Source: Bacteroidales bacterium
Lineage (GTDB): Bacteria > Bacteroidota > Bacteroidia > Bacteroidales > P3
DNA length: 64,000 nt
Direction: 5' to 3'
Assembly: GCA_016292015.1 (NCBI GenBank)
Contig: JAEEZY010000023.1
Location: forward strand, 1 to 64,000
How positions within the stretch are numbered: the first letter of the stretch is position 1; every line of letters begins with the position of its first letter. The position numbers and the translations under genes were made by a program. The notes beneath the pieces were generated by a model, which did not search any database, was not told the origin of the DNA, and worked only from the letters and a program-made list of their open reading frames with translations. This document shows positions 26,901-36,000 of the stretch, in pieces.

Positions 26901-27773
26901 TACCATCTCACCGATGCCGCTCTGGTCAAAGATCGCAAATATCGCTTCAGAATCCACCTGCGTGGCTACGACTTGGGCGACAACAACGCCGAGGACTTCC
27001 GCCGCATTGCCTATCCGTCGGTCGAGTCGGGCGTTCTCCCCATGCCCGAGATGCAGAAGGATCGCGAACGGTTCAACGCTCCGATGCTGATTACGATAAA
27101 GTCCTCAATTCCAGATGCGGAGATCCGATACACCTTGGATGGCAGCGAGCCCATCGAGTCGTCGCCGCTCTACAAGGCTCCGATAAAGATTTCGTCATCC
27201 ACCATTGTGTCGGCCCGTGCCTTCAAGAAAGGCTACGCACCGTCGTTTGTGGCACGGAATCACTACAGTTTCGACTATGTGAAGTCGACGACATTAGAAC
27301 ACAAGCCCAACACACCGTATAATAAACAGTATCAAACTGCACTGTTTGATGCTGAGTATGGTGACGTAAACAACCTTTCCAGCGGATGGCTTGGATTCTC
27401 GGCATCAGATATGTCGGTCGTGCTCGAACTGGCAAAAGAGATTGAGCTGGAAAGTGTAGAGCTGAGATTTGCACATAACCCAGACGCATGGGCGTTTGCA
27501 CCGACAGCCGTGGACGTGTATGTGTCGCAGGATGGGGTGACATATTCTGCACCGATGGCGGCTAATATCACATATGATCCACAGTCGGAGTCGATGAATA
27601 TGTCGCAATTGGTAACCATAAATGTGTATGCTGGGAAGCCGAATGTGAGATATGTCAAAGTTGTGGCGAAGAACATGGGGCGCATACCGTCATGGCACAG
27701 GAACAAGGGATTGAGGCCGTGGTTGATGACCGATGAGGTGAAATTGAACGAGAGAATTGGAGGGGGTGAGTGA
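23907..27773 (+). CDS. Secreted GH2 (LacZ-like) pseudoenzyme with chitobiase-type and discoidin-type C-domains
   Basis: The 1288-residue protein has a signal peptide (to LYSQ). The GH2 order is kept: jelly-roll sugar-binding domain (~75-235), Ig-like domain, TIM barrel from ~345 (ELLVNGAPVKLRGVVY), then a beta-galactosidase small-chain-like part, a chitobiase-type domain (IRYTLDGSEP, ~1070-1125) and a discoidin-like F5/8C domain (~1130-1285). The catalytic residues are gone. LacZ SLGNE is SLGSG (472-476), so the acid/base Glu is Gly476; LacZ CEY is NTF (538-540), so the nucleophile is Thr539; EANIETH is EANIQPY (428-434), losing the Mg2+ ligands; the active-site His before YP is Val406. The frame is fully open, so this looks like a selected binding protein rather than a decaying gene. 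Confidence 0.85.
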   Translation: MRKTLAIALLTVILLPLSLYSQKNVKGVAAPVLTEWSDPDVFEQHKLYPRVNVVGYEYENDIEKGDYRSSPYYVSLAGKWSFDIQNAVSMRPDMENKKLDVGGWGKINVPNYGWKYKGAAVKVPEIGNVADLPDKGNYIATYYREFNVSTTWKDYEAFLQVQGKSAYYIWINNVYAGYSEDSRALSEFNITQHLKYGKVNTIAIQVLGLSDGSLLENDYSHSVNGLTHDVSIVLKPAVNINDYKIVTDYDAKTTIGEAQLTATVYNKFKKGLYYLEAEIWTPQGKQLDKMAKWVAFDKRTEVDVTLKRDFAGVEPWSAETPSLYTLILRLRDNNMNLVEVTGGKFGFRKIEMDGTELLVNGAPVKLRGVVYANYDMVSGGEPTYEQMEKDLVQMKRYNVNAIRTAVYSPADDEFYKLCDKYGFYVVCEANIQPYSTQKKAIATDGDYENLFVARVQNMYEPLKNHPSIIAWSLGSGRDNGVCMERAYAALKQKDKERPVIFAGAGYSENTDIVAISETDPDALKATAVKKQSRPILLNTFGAVCGNGFGGMENVWRLVSDNSKFLGGFVQFWSPVTIHAASSQSDDIWEGLTWNDGNNKPHQMPYLQELGNIYRPFDVRLVSVSQDACEFVISCRSGVQSVGNYVLEYNMFSNLKPHIVGGEIELALKPGDSKTFRLKMPVLNLYIAEELFVRFSVNQRVRTAAVPQGTTLASVEMPLPTKRLEKIAYENHGSLTTSVANNQNGKRGVLTVAGQRFVLKYDLDNADITNYNYDNSELITSPLRSTIHRPPTYNDGSDRNGMFNWTKYKESSLTRTVQAVNFRQTDENTVVIDAMVGYSLNGSPVYSLKQTIAVLSSGDVVMDNSIDLDNSVKSVARVGFETQVPNRLNSVSWFGRKNETYIDRCSTGDLGSYKEQADRMAFDYNIAQTSGNRADVRWFAVTDGQKGLFVDMIDTTFNFSVCRFDDSQIGGLSSDLKPGNHRAVHIDFKMSGVGSAKAGYHLTDAALVKDRKYRFRIHLRGYDLGDNNAEDFRRIAYPSVESGVLPMPEMQKDRERFNAPMLITIKSSIPDAEIRYTLDGSEPIESSPLYKAPIKISSSTIVSARAFKKGYAPSFVARNHYSFDYVKSTTLEHKPNTPYNKQYQTALFDAEYGDVNNLSSGWLGFSASDMSVVLELAKEIELESVELRFAHNPDAWAFAPTAVDVYVSQDGVTYSAPMAANITYDPQSESMNMSQLVTINVYAGKPNVRYVKVVAKNMGRIPSWHRNKGLRPWLMTDEVKLNERIGGGE

Positions 27774-27801
27774 ACTTTTTTGAGCTATAGGTTTTAAGTT
27801 G

Positions 27802-28521
27802 ATGGCTGACACGTTTCAATCTCGGACAGAACTGCTGCTTGGCACCGAAGGGGTCAAGAGGTTGAAGCTTGCTCACGTGCTGGTGGTAGGATTGGGTGGT
27901 GTCGGCGGCTATGCGGCTGAGATGTTGTGTCGTGCAGGTGTGGGACGAATGACCATTGTGGATGGTGACAAGGTGAGCGTGTCGAACTTGAACAGGCAGA
28001 TAATAGCCCTCCGTTCTACTGTTGGAGAATCGAAAGCGAGGTTGTTTGAAAAAAGGTTTTTAGATATTAATACGGAGTGCGAGGTTGATGCGAAGGAAGT
28101 GTTTCTTCGCGACGATGAGATGATAAACTTGCTTGAGGCGGAGAAATACGACTATGTGGTGGATGCGATAGATACTTTGTCTCCCAAGGTGTTTCTTTTG
28201 TATCATACTCAGAGATTGGGACTTCCGATTGTCAGTGCTATGGGCAGTGCCGGAAAAATGGATCCTGGTTTGGTGCGGGTGGCGGACATATCTGAGAGTC
28301 ACACTTGCCCGTTGGCTGCCATGGTGCGGAAAAAACTGCATAAACTGGGTGTGAGATCAGGTTTCAAGGTGGTGTTCTCTACAGAGAAAGTTTCGGAATC
28401 TGCTATGATGGAAGAACCGTCGCAGAACAAAAGAACCACTGTGGGCGTTGTGTCATATATGCCTGCCGTGTTCGGCTGTCACTGTGCCTCGGTGGTTATA
28501 AATGATTTGACAAAACAATAA
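27802..28521 (+). CDS. tcdA: tRNA threonylcarbamoyladenosine dehydratase (ThiF/HesA family)
   Basis: TcdA uses ATP to cyclise threonylcarbamoyl-A37 in tRNAs reading ANN codons. The 239-residue protein has the ThiF/E1-like nucleotide motif VVGLGGVGGYAAEMLCRAGV, the acidic DGDKVSVSNLNRQ, the DAIDTLSPK stretch and, near the C-terminus, the TcdA-type GVVSYMPAVFGCHCASVVI. Start taken at the ATG 27802; the frame also opens at TTG 27799. It lies 28 bp after the GH2-like gene, an apparently unrelated function sharing the transcript. Confidence 0.92.
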   Translation: MADTFQSRTELLLGTEGVKRLKLAHVLVVGLGGVGGYAAEMLCRAGVGRMTIVDGDKVSVSNLNRQIIALRSTVGESKARLFEKRFLDINTECEVDAKEVFLRDDEMINLLEAEKYDYVVDAIDTLSPKVFLLYHTQRLGLPIVSAMGSAGKMDPGLVRVADISESHTCPLAAMVRKKLHKLGVRSGFKVVFSTEKVSESAMMEEPSQNKRTTVGVVSYMPAVFGCHCASVVINDLTKQ

Positions 28522-28531
28522 ATTATCTGAT

Positions 28532-29689
28532 ATGAAAGCTGGACGTATTGGCTTGATTATGGGAATTACGCTCATGACGATGTTCGGGGCAGTGTCGTGC
28601 AAAGTCGATTTTTCGCCAAATGCGGAGTGGAAGGAGGTGCCTGTGGTGTGGTGTGTGCTGGATCAGTATGACGACACAACGTGGGTGAGGGTGCAGAGGT
28701 GCTATCTTGGAAACGAGAATTTATATAATTACACTCAGGTGAGTGACTCGATATACTATCCGAAAGACAGTATCACGGTGACGTTGGAAAAATGGGAAGC
28801 CACTGAAGGTGCGGACAACATACTGACCATTACCGGCGATGTGCCTGTGGCGACAAAGACCCTTGAATATAAATTATGTAATAATAAGGATACAGGGCTT
28901 TTTGCCGGAGGGCTGCAGCCGCTTTACTGTGCCCCGACGTTCGGTTGGCTTCAACCAAATTTTGTCTATCGGCTTGTTGTAAGTCACAAGGCGACGGGCG
29001 AGGTGATTGCCACAGCAGAGACGCAATTGGTTGGCCTGAAGATAGACCAGTCAAATCCCAGAGCCAGAGACCTCGTGGCGCTCAATAGGCCAGACCCTGC
29101 AACGCCAGCATACAGCCAGTTCCGTTTCGCCGGTAACCCCGCAAAATGTGAAATCGCCTGGAAGCCCCTCGTCCGAGCACGCCTCTACCAGCCCGTTGTG
29201 CGCTTTTACTATTATCACTTGGCAGCCGATGCGAATGGCGATATGCACAACGACTATTCCAAGAGATATCACGTTGACATAAACGTTCCGTCAGTCACCC
29301 AGTCGGCGAGCCCCAACGAGGTCACAACGGCTATATACGAGTCTTCATTCTTCTCTGATCTGGTCGATGCCGTGAGGCAAAAAGGCGACAATGCGTCAAA
29401 AGGCTTTTGCGACACCGTTGATATAAGGCTCAGCGCGTGCAACGAAGACCTCAATGCATATATCAAATCGACAGAACCATCGAACACGATAGTGCAGGAT
29501 AGGGTGGTATATACCAACATCAACGACGGAAAAGGAGTGGGAATTTTCGCGGCACGCAGGATGCCGCATGTCTTGCAAGACAGCAGTACGACGTTTATCT
29601 TTACGGTGCCGACCAATAACGAGACGGGCTCAGGATCCTACCACGAGAAACTGAAAAACCTTCATATAGGATTCGAGGCCGCAGAGTGA
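28532..29689 (+). CDS. DUF4249-like lipoprotein
   Basis: The 385-residue protein has a lipobox (FGAVSC). The start of the mature part, VPVVWCVLDQYDDTTWVRVQ with RCYLGNEN next, resembles Bacteroidetes DUF4249 lipoproteins, which often accompany TonB-dependent receptors; no such receptor is here. It starts 10 bp after tcdA, so it is the last gene of the 23.3-29.7 kb run. Function unknown. Confidence 0.6.
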   Translation: MKAGRIGLIMGITLMTMFGAVSCKVDFSPNAEWKEVPVVWCVLDQYDDTTWVRVQRCYLGNENLYNYTQVSDSIYYPKDSITVTLEKWEATEGADNILTITGDVPVATKTLEYKLCNNKDTGLFAGGLQPLYCAPTFGWLQPNFVYRLVVSHKATGEVIATAETQLVGLKIDQSNPRARDLVALNRPDPATPAYSQFRFAGNPAKCEIAWKPLVRARLYQPVVRFYYYHLAADANGDMHNDYSKRYHVDINVPSVTQSASPNEVTTAIYESSFFSDLVDAVRQKGDNASKGFCDTVDIRLSACNEDLNAYIKSTEPSNTIVQDRVVYTNINDGKGVGIFAARRMPHVLQDSSTTFIFTVPTNNETGSGSYHEKLKNLHIGFEAAE

Positions 29690-29777
29690 TTTGGACACCC
29701 AGTCGGGTGCGGTGAGATTTTGAGAGAGAAAATGGAGTCGAAGAAAAAACAACAGTTGAGTTTCAAAATTAATATCG

Positions 29778-29785
29778 TACCTTTG
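29778..29785 (+). promoter_or_regulatory. -7 box (TACCTTTG) of trigger factor
   Basis: The box lies 63 bp before the ATG at 29849. Confidence 0.65.
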
Positions 29786-29848
29786 CAAACTCAAAAAACA
29801 TACGACAAGGTAAATAAAACAATAACAAATTAACACAATAACAAGAAA

Positions 29849-31249
29849 ATGAACGTCACAAGAGAGAATCTAAGCGATTTGGAATTATGCATCAAGGTCG
29901 AAGTGGCAGCCGCCGACTATGCAGAAAATGTCACGAAACAGCTCAAGCGCTACCGTCAGCAGGCAACCGTCCCCGGATTCCGCAAGGGAATGGCTCCCAT
30001 GGGAATGATAGAGCGAATGTACAAGCCCTCGCTGACAGCAGAGGAAGTGAACAACATCCTTTCGCAGAACCTCTATAAGTATATCGACGACGAAAAGCTC
30101 GAAATCATAGGCTCCCCCCTGGCCAACGAGGAGCAGACTGGTAGCCCCGACTTCAATCACCCGACCGACTATGTGTTCTATTTCGACGCAGCATTGATGC
30201 CGAAGGTGGAGATTGATTGGAGCAAGATTGACACCAAGTTGCTGCAGATAAAGGTTCCGGCCAAGGAAATCGACTCGCAGATAGAAGATATTAGAAAACG
30301 TTATGGTAAATTCGAGACACCAGAGGAGATTGGTGAAAACGACCATGTCTATGGCAAGGCCGTTGAGCTTGGCAAAGACGGAAAAGAGAAGGAGGGTGGT
30401 GTGAGCGTATTCCTGTCGTTCGAAGTACAGGACGTGAAAGACCCCGATATCAAACAGTCAATCATCGGAAAGAAGAATGAAGAAAAAGTTGTGTTCAACG
30501 CCTTCAAGGCATTCGGCTCAGCCTTCATAGAGAAAAATTTCCGCATGGAGGCAGCAGCGGCCAAGAAGTTCAAGTCAGACATAGAATTTACTGTAAGCGG
30601 ATGCTCTCGCATCACACCGCACGAGATCGACGAGGAACTCTTTGCTCAGGTGTTTCCCAACGATGATATAAAGGACGAGGCCAAGTTCCGCAAGGCCGTG
30701 CAGAAAGAGATAGAGAAAGCCAACGACGAGCAATGCAGGATACTGTTTGTGAACCAGGTGAGACGCCAGTTGCTGGACAACTTCAATGCTGAGATGCCCG
30801 AGAAATTCCTGAAACGTTGGATACTGTCGCGCGACGACAAAGACCTGACTGCTGAGAAGCTCGATGCCGAATGGGGTGAAAAGTACCTGCCCGCACTGAA
30901 ATGGGAAATTCTGGATGGGGCTTTGAACAAAATCAAGTCCATAGAACCCACGCATAACGACATAGTCGATTATGTGAAGGATATATTGAAACGGAACGAC
31001 AGAAACGCTGAAGAGGGCGAATCAGCCGAGGCCAAGGAAGAACGTATAGAGAAGGCTGCGCAGAGCATCGCGTCTGATCGCAACAACGTGAGCCAGATAG
31101 TTGACCGTCTCTATGCCGATAAGACCTTCGAACTGTTCAAGGAACAGGTGAAGCCGGAGGTGGAAAAGGTGACGGCCAAGGAGTTCGGCGAGAGGGTGAA
31201 GGAAGATAACGCCAAGAACGCCAAGAACGAAGCTGCCCCCACCGAATAA
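29849..31249 (+). CDS. tig: Trigger factor
   Basis: Trigger factor is the ribosome-bound chaperone and peptidyl-prolyl isomerase for nascent chains. The 466-residue protein has the ribosome-docking signature GFRKGMAP at about residues 45-52, matching GFRxGxxP, a reduced FKBP-like middle domain (NDHVYGKAVELGKDGKEKEG) and the helical C-terminal arms. The divergent PPIase part is usual in Bacteroidetes. It is a single gene with its own promoter box and a strong terminator. Confidence 0.93.
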   Translation: MNVTRENLSDLELCIKVEVAAADYAENVTKQLKRYRQQATVPGFRKGMAPMGMIERMYKPSLTAEEVNNILSQNLYKYIDDEKLEIIGSPLANEEQTGSPDFNHPTDYVFYFDAALMPKVEIDWSKIDTKLLQIKVPAKEIDSQIEDIRKRYGKFETPEEIGENDHVYGKAVELGKDGKEKEGGVSVFLSFEVQDVKDPDIKQSIIGKKNEEKVVFNAFKAFGSAFIEKNFRMEAAAAKKFKSDIEFTVSGCSRITPHEIDEELFAQVFPNDDIKDEAKFRKAVQKEIEKANDEQCRILFVNQVRRQLLDNFNAEMPEKFLKRWILSRDDKDLTAEKLDAEWGEKYLPALKWEILDGALNKIKSIEPTHNDIVDYVKDILKRNDRNAEEGESAEAKEERIEKAAQSIASDRNNVSQIVDRLYADKTFELFKEQVKPEVEKVTAKEFGERVKEDNAKNAKNEAAPTE

Positions 31250-31301
31250 CGTCAAAAGTAATGCTGCTGTGGCATGCATCAAGATATGCCACAAATTGAT
31301 A

Positions 31302-31333
31302 CTCCCTGCGGATTTTTCCGCAGGGAGTTTTTT
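31302..31333 (+). terminator. Rho-independent terminator of tig
   Basis: CTCCCTGCGG 31302-31311 pairs with CCGCAGGGAG 31318-31327 around a 6-nt loop, followed by six T. Confidence 0.9.
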
Positions 31334-31364
31334 GACCAATAGTTGTCGTATTGAATAATTTATG

Positions 31365-31372
31365 TATCTTTG
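31365..31372 (+). promoter_or_regulatory. -7 box (TATCTTTG) of the second DUF4143 ATPase
   Basis: The predicted start is about 31379, so the three tandem repeats at 31381-31446 form the 5' leader. Confidence 0.65.
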
Positions 31373-31380
31373 CATCGTTT

Positions 31381-31446
31381 ATTGAGTAAAAATACTCATT
31401 CTATTGAGTAATTTTACTCAGTCGATTGAGTAAAATTCTATGGTAT
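31381..31446 (+). repeat. Three 22-bp tandem units with internal dyads in the leader of the ATPase
   Basis: ATTGAGTAA begins at 31381, 31403 and 31425, exactly 22 bp apart (two turns at 11 bp). The first two units each hold an inverted repeat, GAGTA with TACTC. The third runs into the start codon at 31445. Their position between promoter and start suggests operator or attenuator function, perhaps autoregulatory. Confidence 0.8.
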
Positions 31447-32629
31447 GTTTGAACGTGCATATAATAAGGTTGTTAGGGCTCGTCTGGAGGAACCGAGAAA
31501 GTTTATCCAGATAGTTACTGGTCCTCGTCAGGTGGGGAAGACTACTCTTGTCAAACAGGTGTTGTCTGAGGTGAAAATCCAGTGGTTGATGTTTTCCGCC
31601 GACAATGTCCCAACTTCGCAGCGAGAGTGGATTTCGGAATGTTGGGAGGCTGCCCGCCGTAGGCTCCGCTTAGAGAATCTCGCTGAAATAATACTAGTGA
31701 TTGACGAGGTTCAGAAGATAAAAGGATGGAGTGAAGTCGTAAAAAAACTTTGGGACGAGGATACTTTCAATGACACGCCCGTCAAGGTGCTTCTGCTCGG
31801 GTCATCTAGGGTTTTGCTGGAGCGTGGTTTGGCGGACTCCTTGGCTGGACGTTTTGAGACGATTAAAATGCCTCATTGGTCGTTTGGCGAGATGCGTGAG
31901 GCTTTCGGTTTCTCGTTGGATCAATATGTCTATTTTGGGGCATATCCGGCCGCAGCTGAATATATTGGCGACGAAGACCGATGGACAGAGTACATTCGTT
32001 CGTCCATAGTGGATGCGACTATCAATAAGGATGTCTTGGTCGATGCGGTTGTCAGCAAACCGGCGCTTTTGCGCCAGACGTTTGAATTGGCCGCTGCCTA
32101 TTCCGGCGAGATTGTTTCTCTAACCAAGTTGATTGGACAACTGCAGGACGCCGGCAATACCACAACATTGTCATCATATCTGCGGTTGCTTGACGATAGC
32201 GGCTTGGTGTGTGGTTTGCAGAAATATTCGGTTGATAATAGTCGCAGACGTGCTTCTGTACCGAAATATCAGGTTTACAACAATGCGTTGAAGAGCGTTT
32301 TTTGTGGAGCCACATTCAAAGAGGCTATGGAAGACCACAAGTTGTGGGGACATCTGTTTGAATCGGCTGTGGGTTGCCATATTGTCAACAGCTCGTTTGT
32401 CTATCGTATGCAGCCGTTCTATTGGCGAGACGGTAACGATGAGGTAGATTTTGTCGTTCAGTATGGAAAGAAGGTTGTCGGGATAGAGGTGAAGTCCAAT
32501 TATGAGAGATACAATCAAGGGCTTGCTGTATTTCGTGACCGTTTCAAGCCACAAACTGCCTTTATTGTCGGATACGAGGGGTATCCGGCGGATGGCTTTC
32601 TTTCGGCTGATATACGCGGGTTGTTCTAA
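31445..32629 (+). CDS. ATP-binding protein, AAA_14 + DUF4143 (copy 2)
   Basis: The 394-residue protein has Walker A GPRQVGKT (26-33), Walker B ILVIDEVQ, an arginine-finger-like LLLGSSRVLL region and the DUF4143 C-terminus with DEVDFVV and IEVKSN, the PD-(D/E)xK pair. It shares the family of the gene at 868 but is about 60 residues shorter and clearly diverged. It stands alone between tig and the adhesin block, with its own promoter and phased repeats. Function of the family is not established. Confidence 0.85.
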   Translation: MFERAYNKVVRARLEEPRKFIQIVTGPRQVGKTTLVKQVLSEVKIQWLMFSADNVPTSQREWISECWEAARRRLRLENLAEIILVIDEVQKIKGWSEVVKKLWDEDTFNDTPVKVLLLGSSRVLLERGLADSLAGRFETIKMPHWSFGEMREAFGFSLDQYVYFGAYPAAAEYIGDEDRWTEYIRSSIVDATINKDVLVDAVVSKPALLRQTFELAAAYSGEIVSLTKLIGQLQDAGNTTTLSSYLRLLDDSGLVCGLQKYSVDNSRRRASVPKYQVYNNALKSVFCGATFKEAMEDHKLWGHLFESAVGCHIVNSSFVYRMQPFYWRDGNDEVDFVVQYGKKVVGIEVKSNYERYNQGLAVFRDRFKPQTAFIVGYEGYPADGFLSADIRGLF

Positions 32630-33089
32630 CCTTCGTTTTATTAACCATTCCTATCACCTGACTTTCGTCATCACAAGAGACGAAAACCGTCAGTGACTGT
32701 TTCATGGGAATAATCAGTCAATAGAGGGTCTAATTGGTCAGTAGCTATTTTGTTGAAAACTTTTTCGGCGTTGCTCACGGTTTTGCAAAATTTGTGCAAC
32801 AAATTATAGCAAAGGGGCAAACTTTTTTAAGTCGGGAGATGTAAGGCGTGCAAATTGTTTAGCGGGCGAATTTTGGCATGAAAAGAAAAAAATCGTCTTA
32901 ATATTTGGAAGTTAGTAAAATAGTTTGTATCTTTGGTGCGTCGAAATAGTATGTGGGAGTGTTGTGTGGTGGGTGTCCGAAAGTGCGTAATAACGTGGCT
33001 TTTGGCGTGCGATGGGGATGATATATATATATGCTTAAAAACTTGTAAAAAACATAAATCTGCAATCCACATAACCCAAAATAAGTCCT
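32630..33089. other. Intergenic region before the first giant adhesin
   Basis: No gene. It contains a short hairpin (TTTCGTC with GACGAAA near 32663-32686), a TATCTTTG box at 32928-32935 and an untranslated leader of about 150 bp with a TATATATATA run near 33021. Confidence 0.5.
32928..32935 (+). promoter_or_regulatory. -7 box (TATCTTTG) of the 2285-residue adhesin
   Basis: Consensus box about 155 bp before the start at 33090. Confidence 0.55.
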
Positions 33090-36000
33090 ATGGAATCGAA
33101 CAGTATGAGAAAACTTGGTTGTAAAACGGTTGGTTTGTTGTTGGTGATGCTGTCGTACATGATGTGCAATGTGTCACAGGTTGAAGCGGCGTGTTCCAAC
33201 AAAACCTGTGGTACAGGAACCTCAACGCTCAATGGTACCCCAGTGAACAACTACTACAACTATTCCTATACCCAGTTGTTGTTCATGGCTAATGAGATAA
33301 ACGTGGCAGGTGGAACCATTGAGAAGATTGGCTTCCAGTATGGCTACAGTACAGCGATGACCGCTAAAACCAATGTGAAGATCTATATGGCCAACACCTC
33401 GAAGACTTCTTTCGCAAACGGTACTGATTGGGTCCTATCTGGTTTAAGTTTGGTTTACAGCGGTTCTCTCAACTGTTCTGGCAACGGTCAGTGGAATGAT
33501 TTCACTCTTACCGCTCCTTTCGATTATACTGGTGGCAACCTCTTGGTCGTTATAGATGACAATTCGGGCAATTACAATAGTTCTTCATACGTTTTCAGAT
33601 ACACAGAAACAACAGGCAATACGGTTTTGAGAACGCAAAGTGACGGAACCTACTATTCGCATGCTGGCGGAACCACTCCTGGTAGTGGTTCTTATGGCAA
33701 CCAGCGTTGCAATACTCGTTTCTGTATCACACCTTGTTCGGGTCACCGATCTGGAACCTTTGCCTTCAACCCCTCAACGGTAAATTACAACTATGTGGTT
33801 GGAAGCGGTGACTTCGTTGAGCCGTCGCTTGTTAACACTCTTTCTCCTGCAGGTACCGTCACCTACACCTCTTCCAATACGGCTGTTGCAACAGTGAACG
33901 CCACTACAGGTGCTGTCACCTTCACGGGATTGGAGGGTGATGTGACAATTTTTGCCGTCTCTTCGTCGGGAAACTATTGTAACGAGCGGGCCTCCTATAA
34001 TATCAGTGTTAGCGACAACTGTGTGAAGATTGGAACAGGTACATCTACAACATCATCAACACCATTGTCAACGGGTTGGAAAAATTCATACGACCAGATT
34101 ATATACACGCCAGAAGAGGTGGGTATCGGTATGATTAATATGATTGGATTCCAAAGTACTGGTTCGAACTCTGTAGCGCGTCAAGTAGATATATACATGG
34201 GAGAGACGACACAGTCGTCATTTGCTTCGACTACGGATTGGGTGCCTTATGAGAATCTCTCGCATGTTTATTCTGGTACTTGGAATATTACTTCAGGATG
34301 GAATATGTTCCCTGTAAATTTCTTGTACACAGGTATGGGTAATCTTGTGATTGCAATCGATTGCGGAGCTACAACTTACACCACGTCGTATTTCAGCTAC
34401 ACTTCGACCACGGATTATATGACGATATATGCGTACAGCGATACATACGATCCGGTGCCAGCGACAATAGAAAGTTATCAGGGCTCCAAAAGCCGACTAC
34501 AGTATCGTCCCAACACCAAGATATGTATCGATGCATGTACTATACGTCCGACTGTAGAGTTCGAAAACACTATGGCAATGTGCTATCAGGGTAGCAACTG
34601 TCCGATGCTTCCTCTGACAAACACCTCCTCGGGTACTGTACATTATACATCTTCCGACGAAACGATAGCAACTATAGATAACGATGGTAATATCACAACT
34701 TTGGAAAGAGGCGAGACAACTATAGAAGTCTTCGTAGATATGGATGGCAATGTATGCCCTGCGAAAGCGTCGTATGTGTTGCAGGTGGTCTGTCCGGCCC
34801 TTATTCCTTCGGCAGAGAGTGTCTCCATGTGTGAGGGGGGCACTGTAACGCTCAACGCCTCCACAGCAGGCGGAGGCGATTTGGAATGGTTCGATGCTGT
34901 CGATGCGACGACACCTGTTCATACCGGGGACTCATATACTATCAATGCCGACCACTCAACCACCTATTTCGTTGCAACATACAATGATGAATATGACTGC
35001 GCCAGTTCTCGTGTGCCGGCATACGTCAATGTGTTTGACTTGGCATACGAGAGTACTACACAAAATATATCGGGATATGTTGGAGTTGCGATGTATGGCT
35101 ATCCTCCTACGGGAAGCACCTCAGGTACCTCATACTCGGCAACGGGCATGCCCGCGTGGATGACACTTAACCCCGATGGGTCGTTCAATGGCACTCCAAC
35201 TGCCGCTGGCAGCGGCTCGTTTACGATAACAGCCACAAACGGAAGTTGTTCAAAGACCATTACAATAAACTGGACGGTTGTGGCAAACAACCTGACTTGT
35301 TGCGACCCCGATGCTTTCTATCTGTTCAAAAATGGAGACCCGTTGCCTATACGTAAGGACGATGACGGTTTCTATTATATAAATGTGTGTAAAGATGATC
35401 CTACAACATTTAGAATCCAGCCTCTTGCCAACTGTTCAGGTTACACATATAACTGGAGATTGGCTTCGTCAACAGGCGGTTTGTTGGTTGAACAAACAGG
35501 TGCAACTTTCACCTACACATACGACCGTGCGATGGGATACAATATGACCCTGACGGTCAACAAGGGCAATCCCAACTCATGTACTGTAGCCTTCCCAATC
35601 CGTATTAGGGTGGCTGGAGTGTTCCAGGTCGCCACTCGACCTTCGTTCGATTTGTGCAAGGGAGAGCCCTTTAATATATATGTGTCGTCAGATGGTATCG
35701 GATCGGTAGATGTGGTGAGACCTAACGGAGGATCGGCTACTACATTGGGTGTGCCTGACACAGTGTGGCTTCCCGATGGTGTACCTTGCAATGGAACCTG
35801 CTTCTTCCGTTCATGTGTGACTTTCTCTGATTTCTCGACAGGAGCAACTATTCGAGATGAAAACGACCTGCTGTATGTCTTGCTTAATATTGAGCACTCA
35901 TTTATAGGAGATATATACATTGCCTTGTCATGTCCTAATGGTCAGCGTTCAGTGATTTTGCCTCAGAGTGGTAACGGATCGGCAAACTGCCGAAGCGAAA

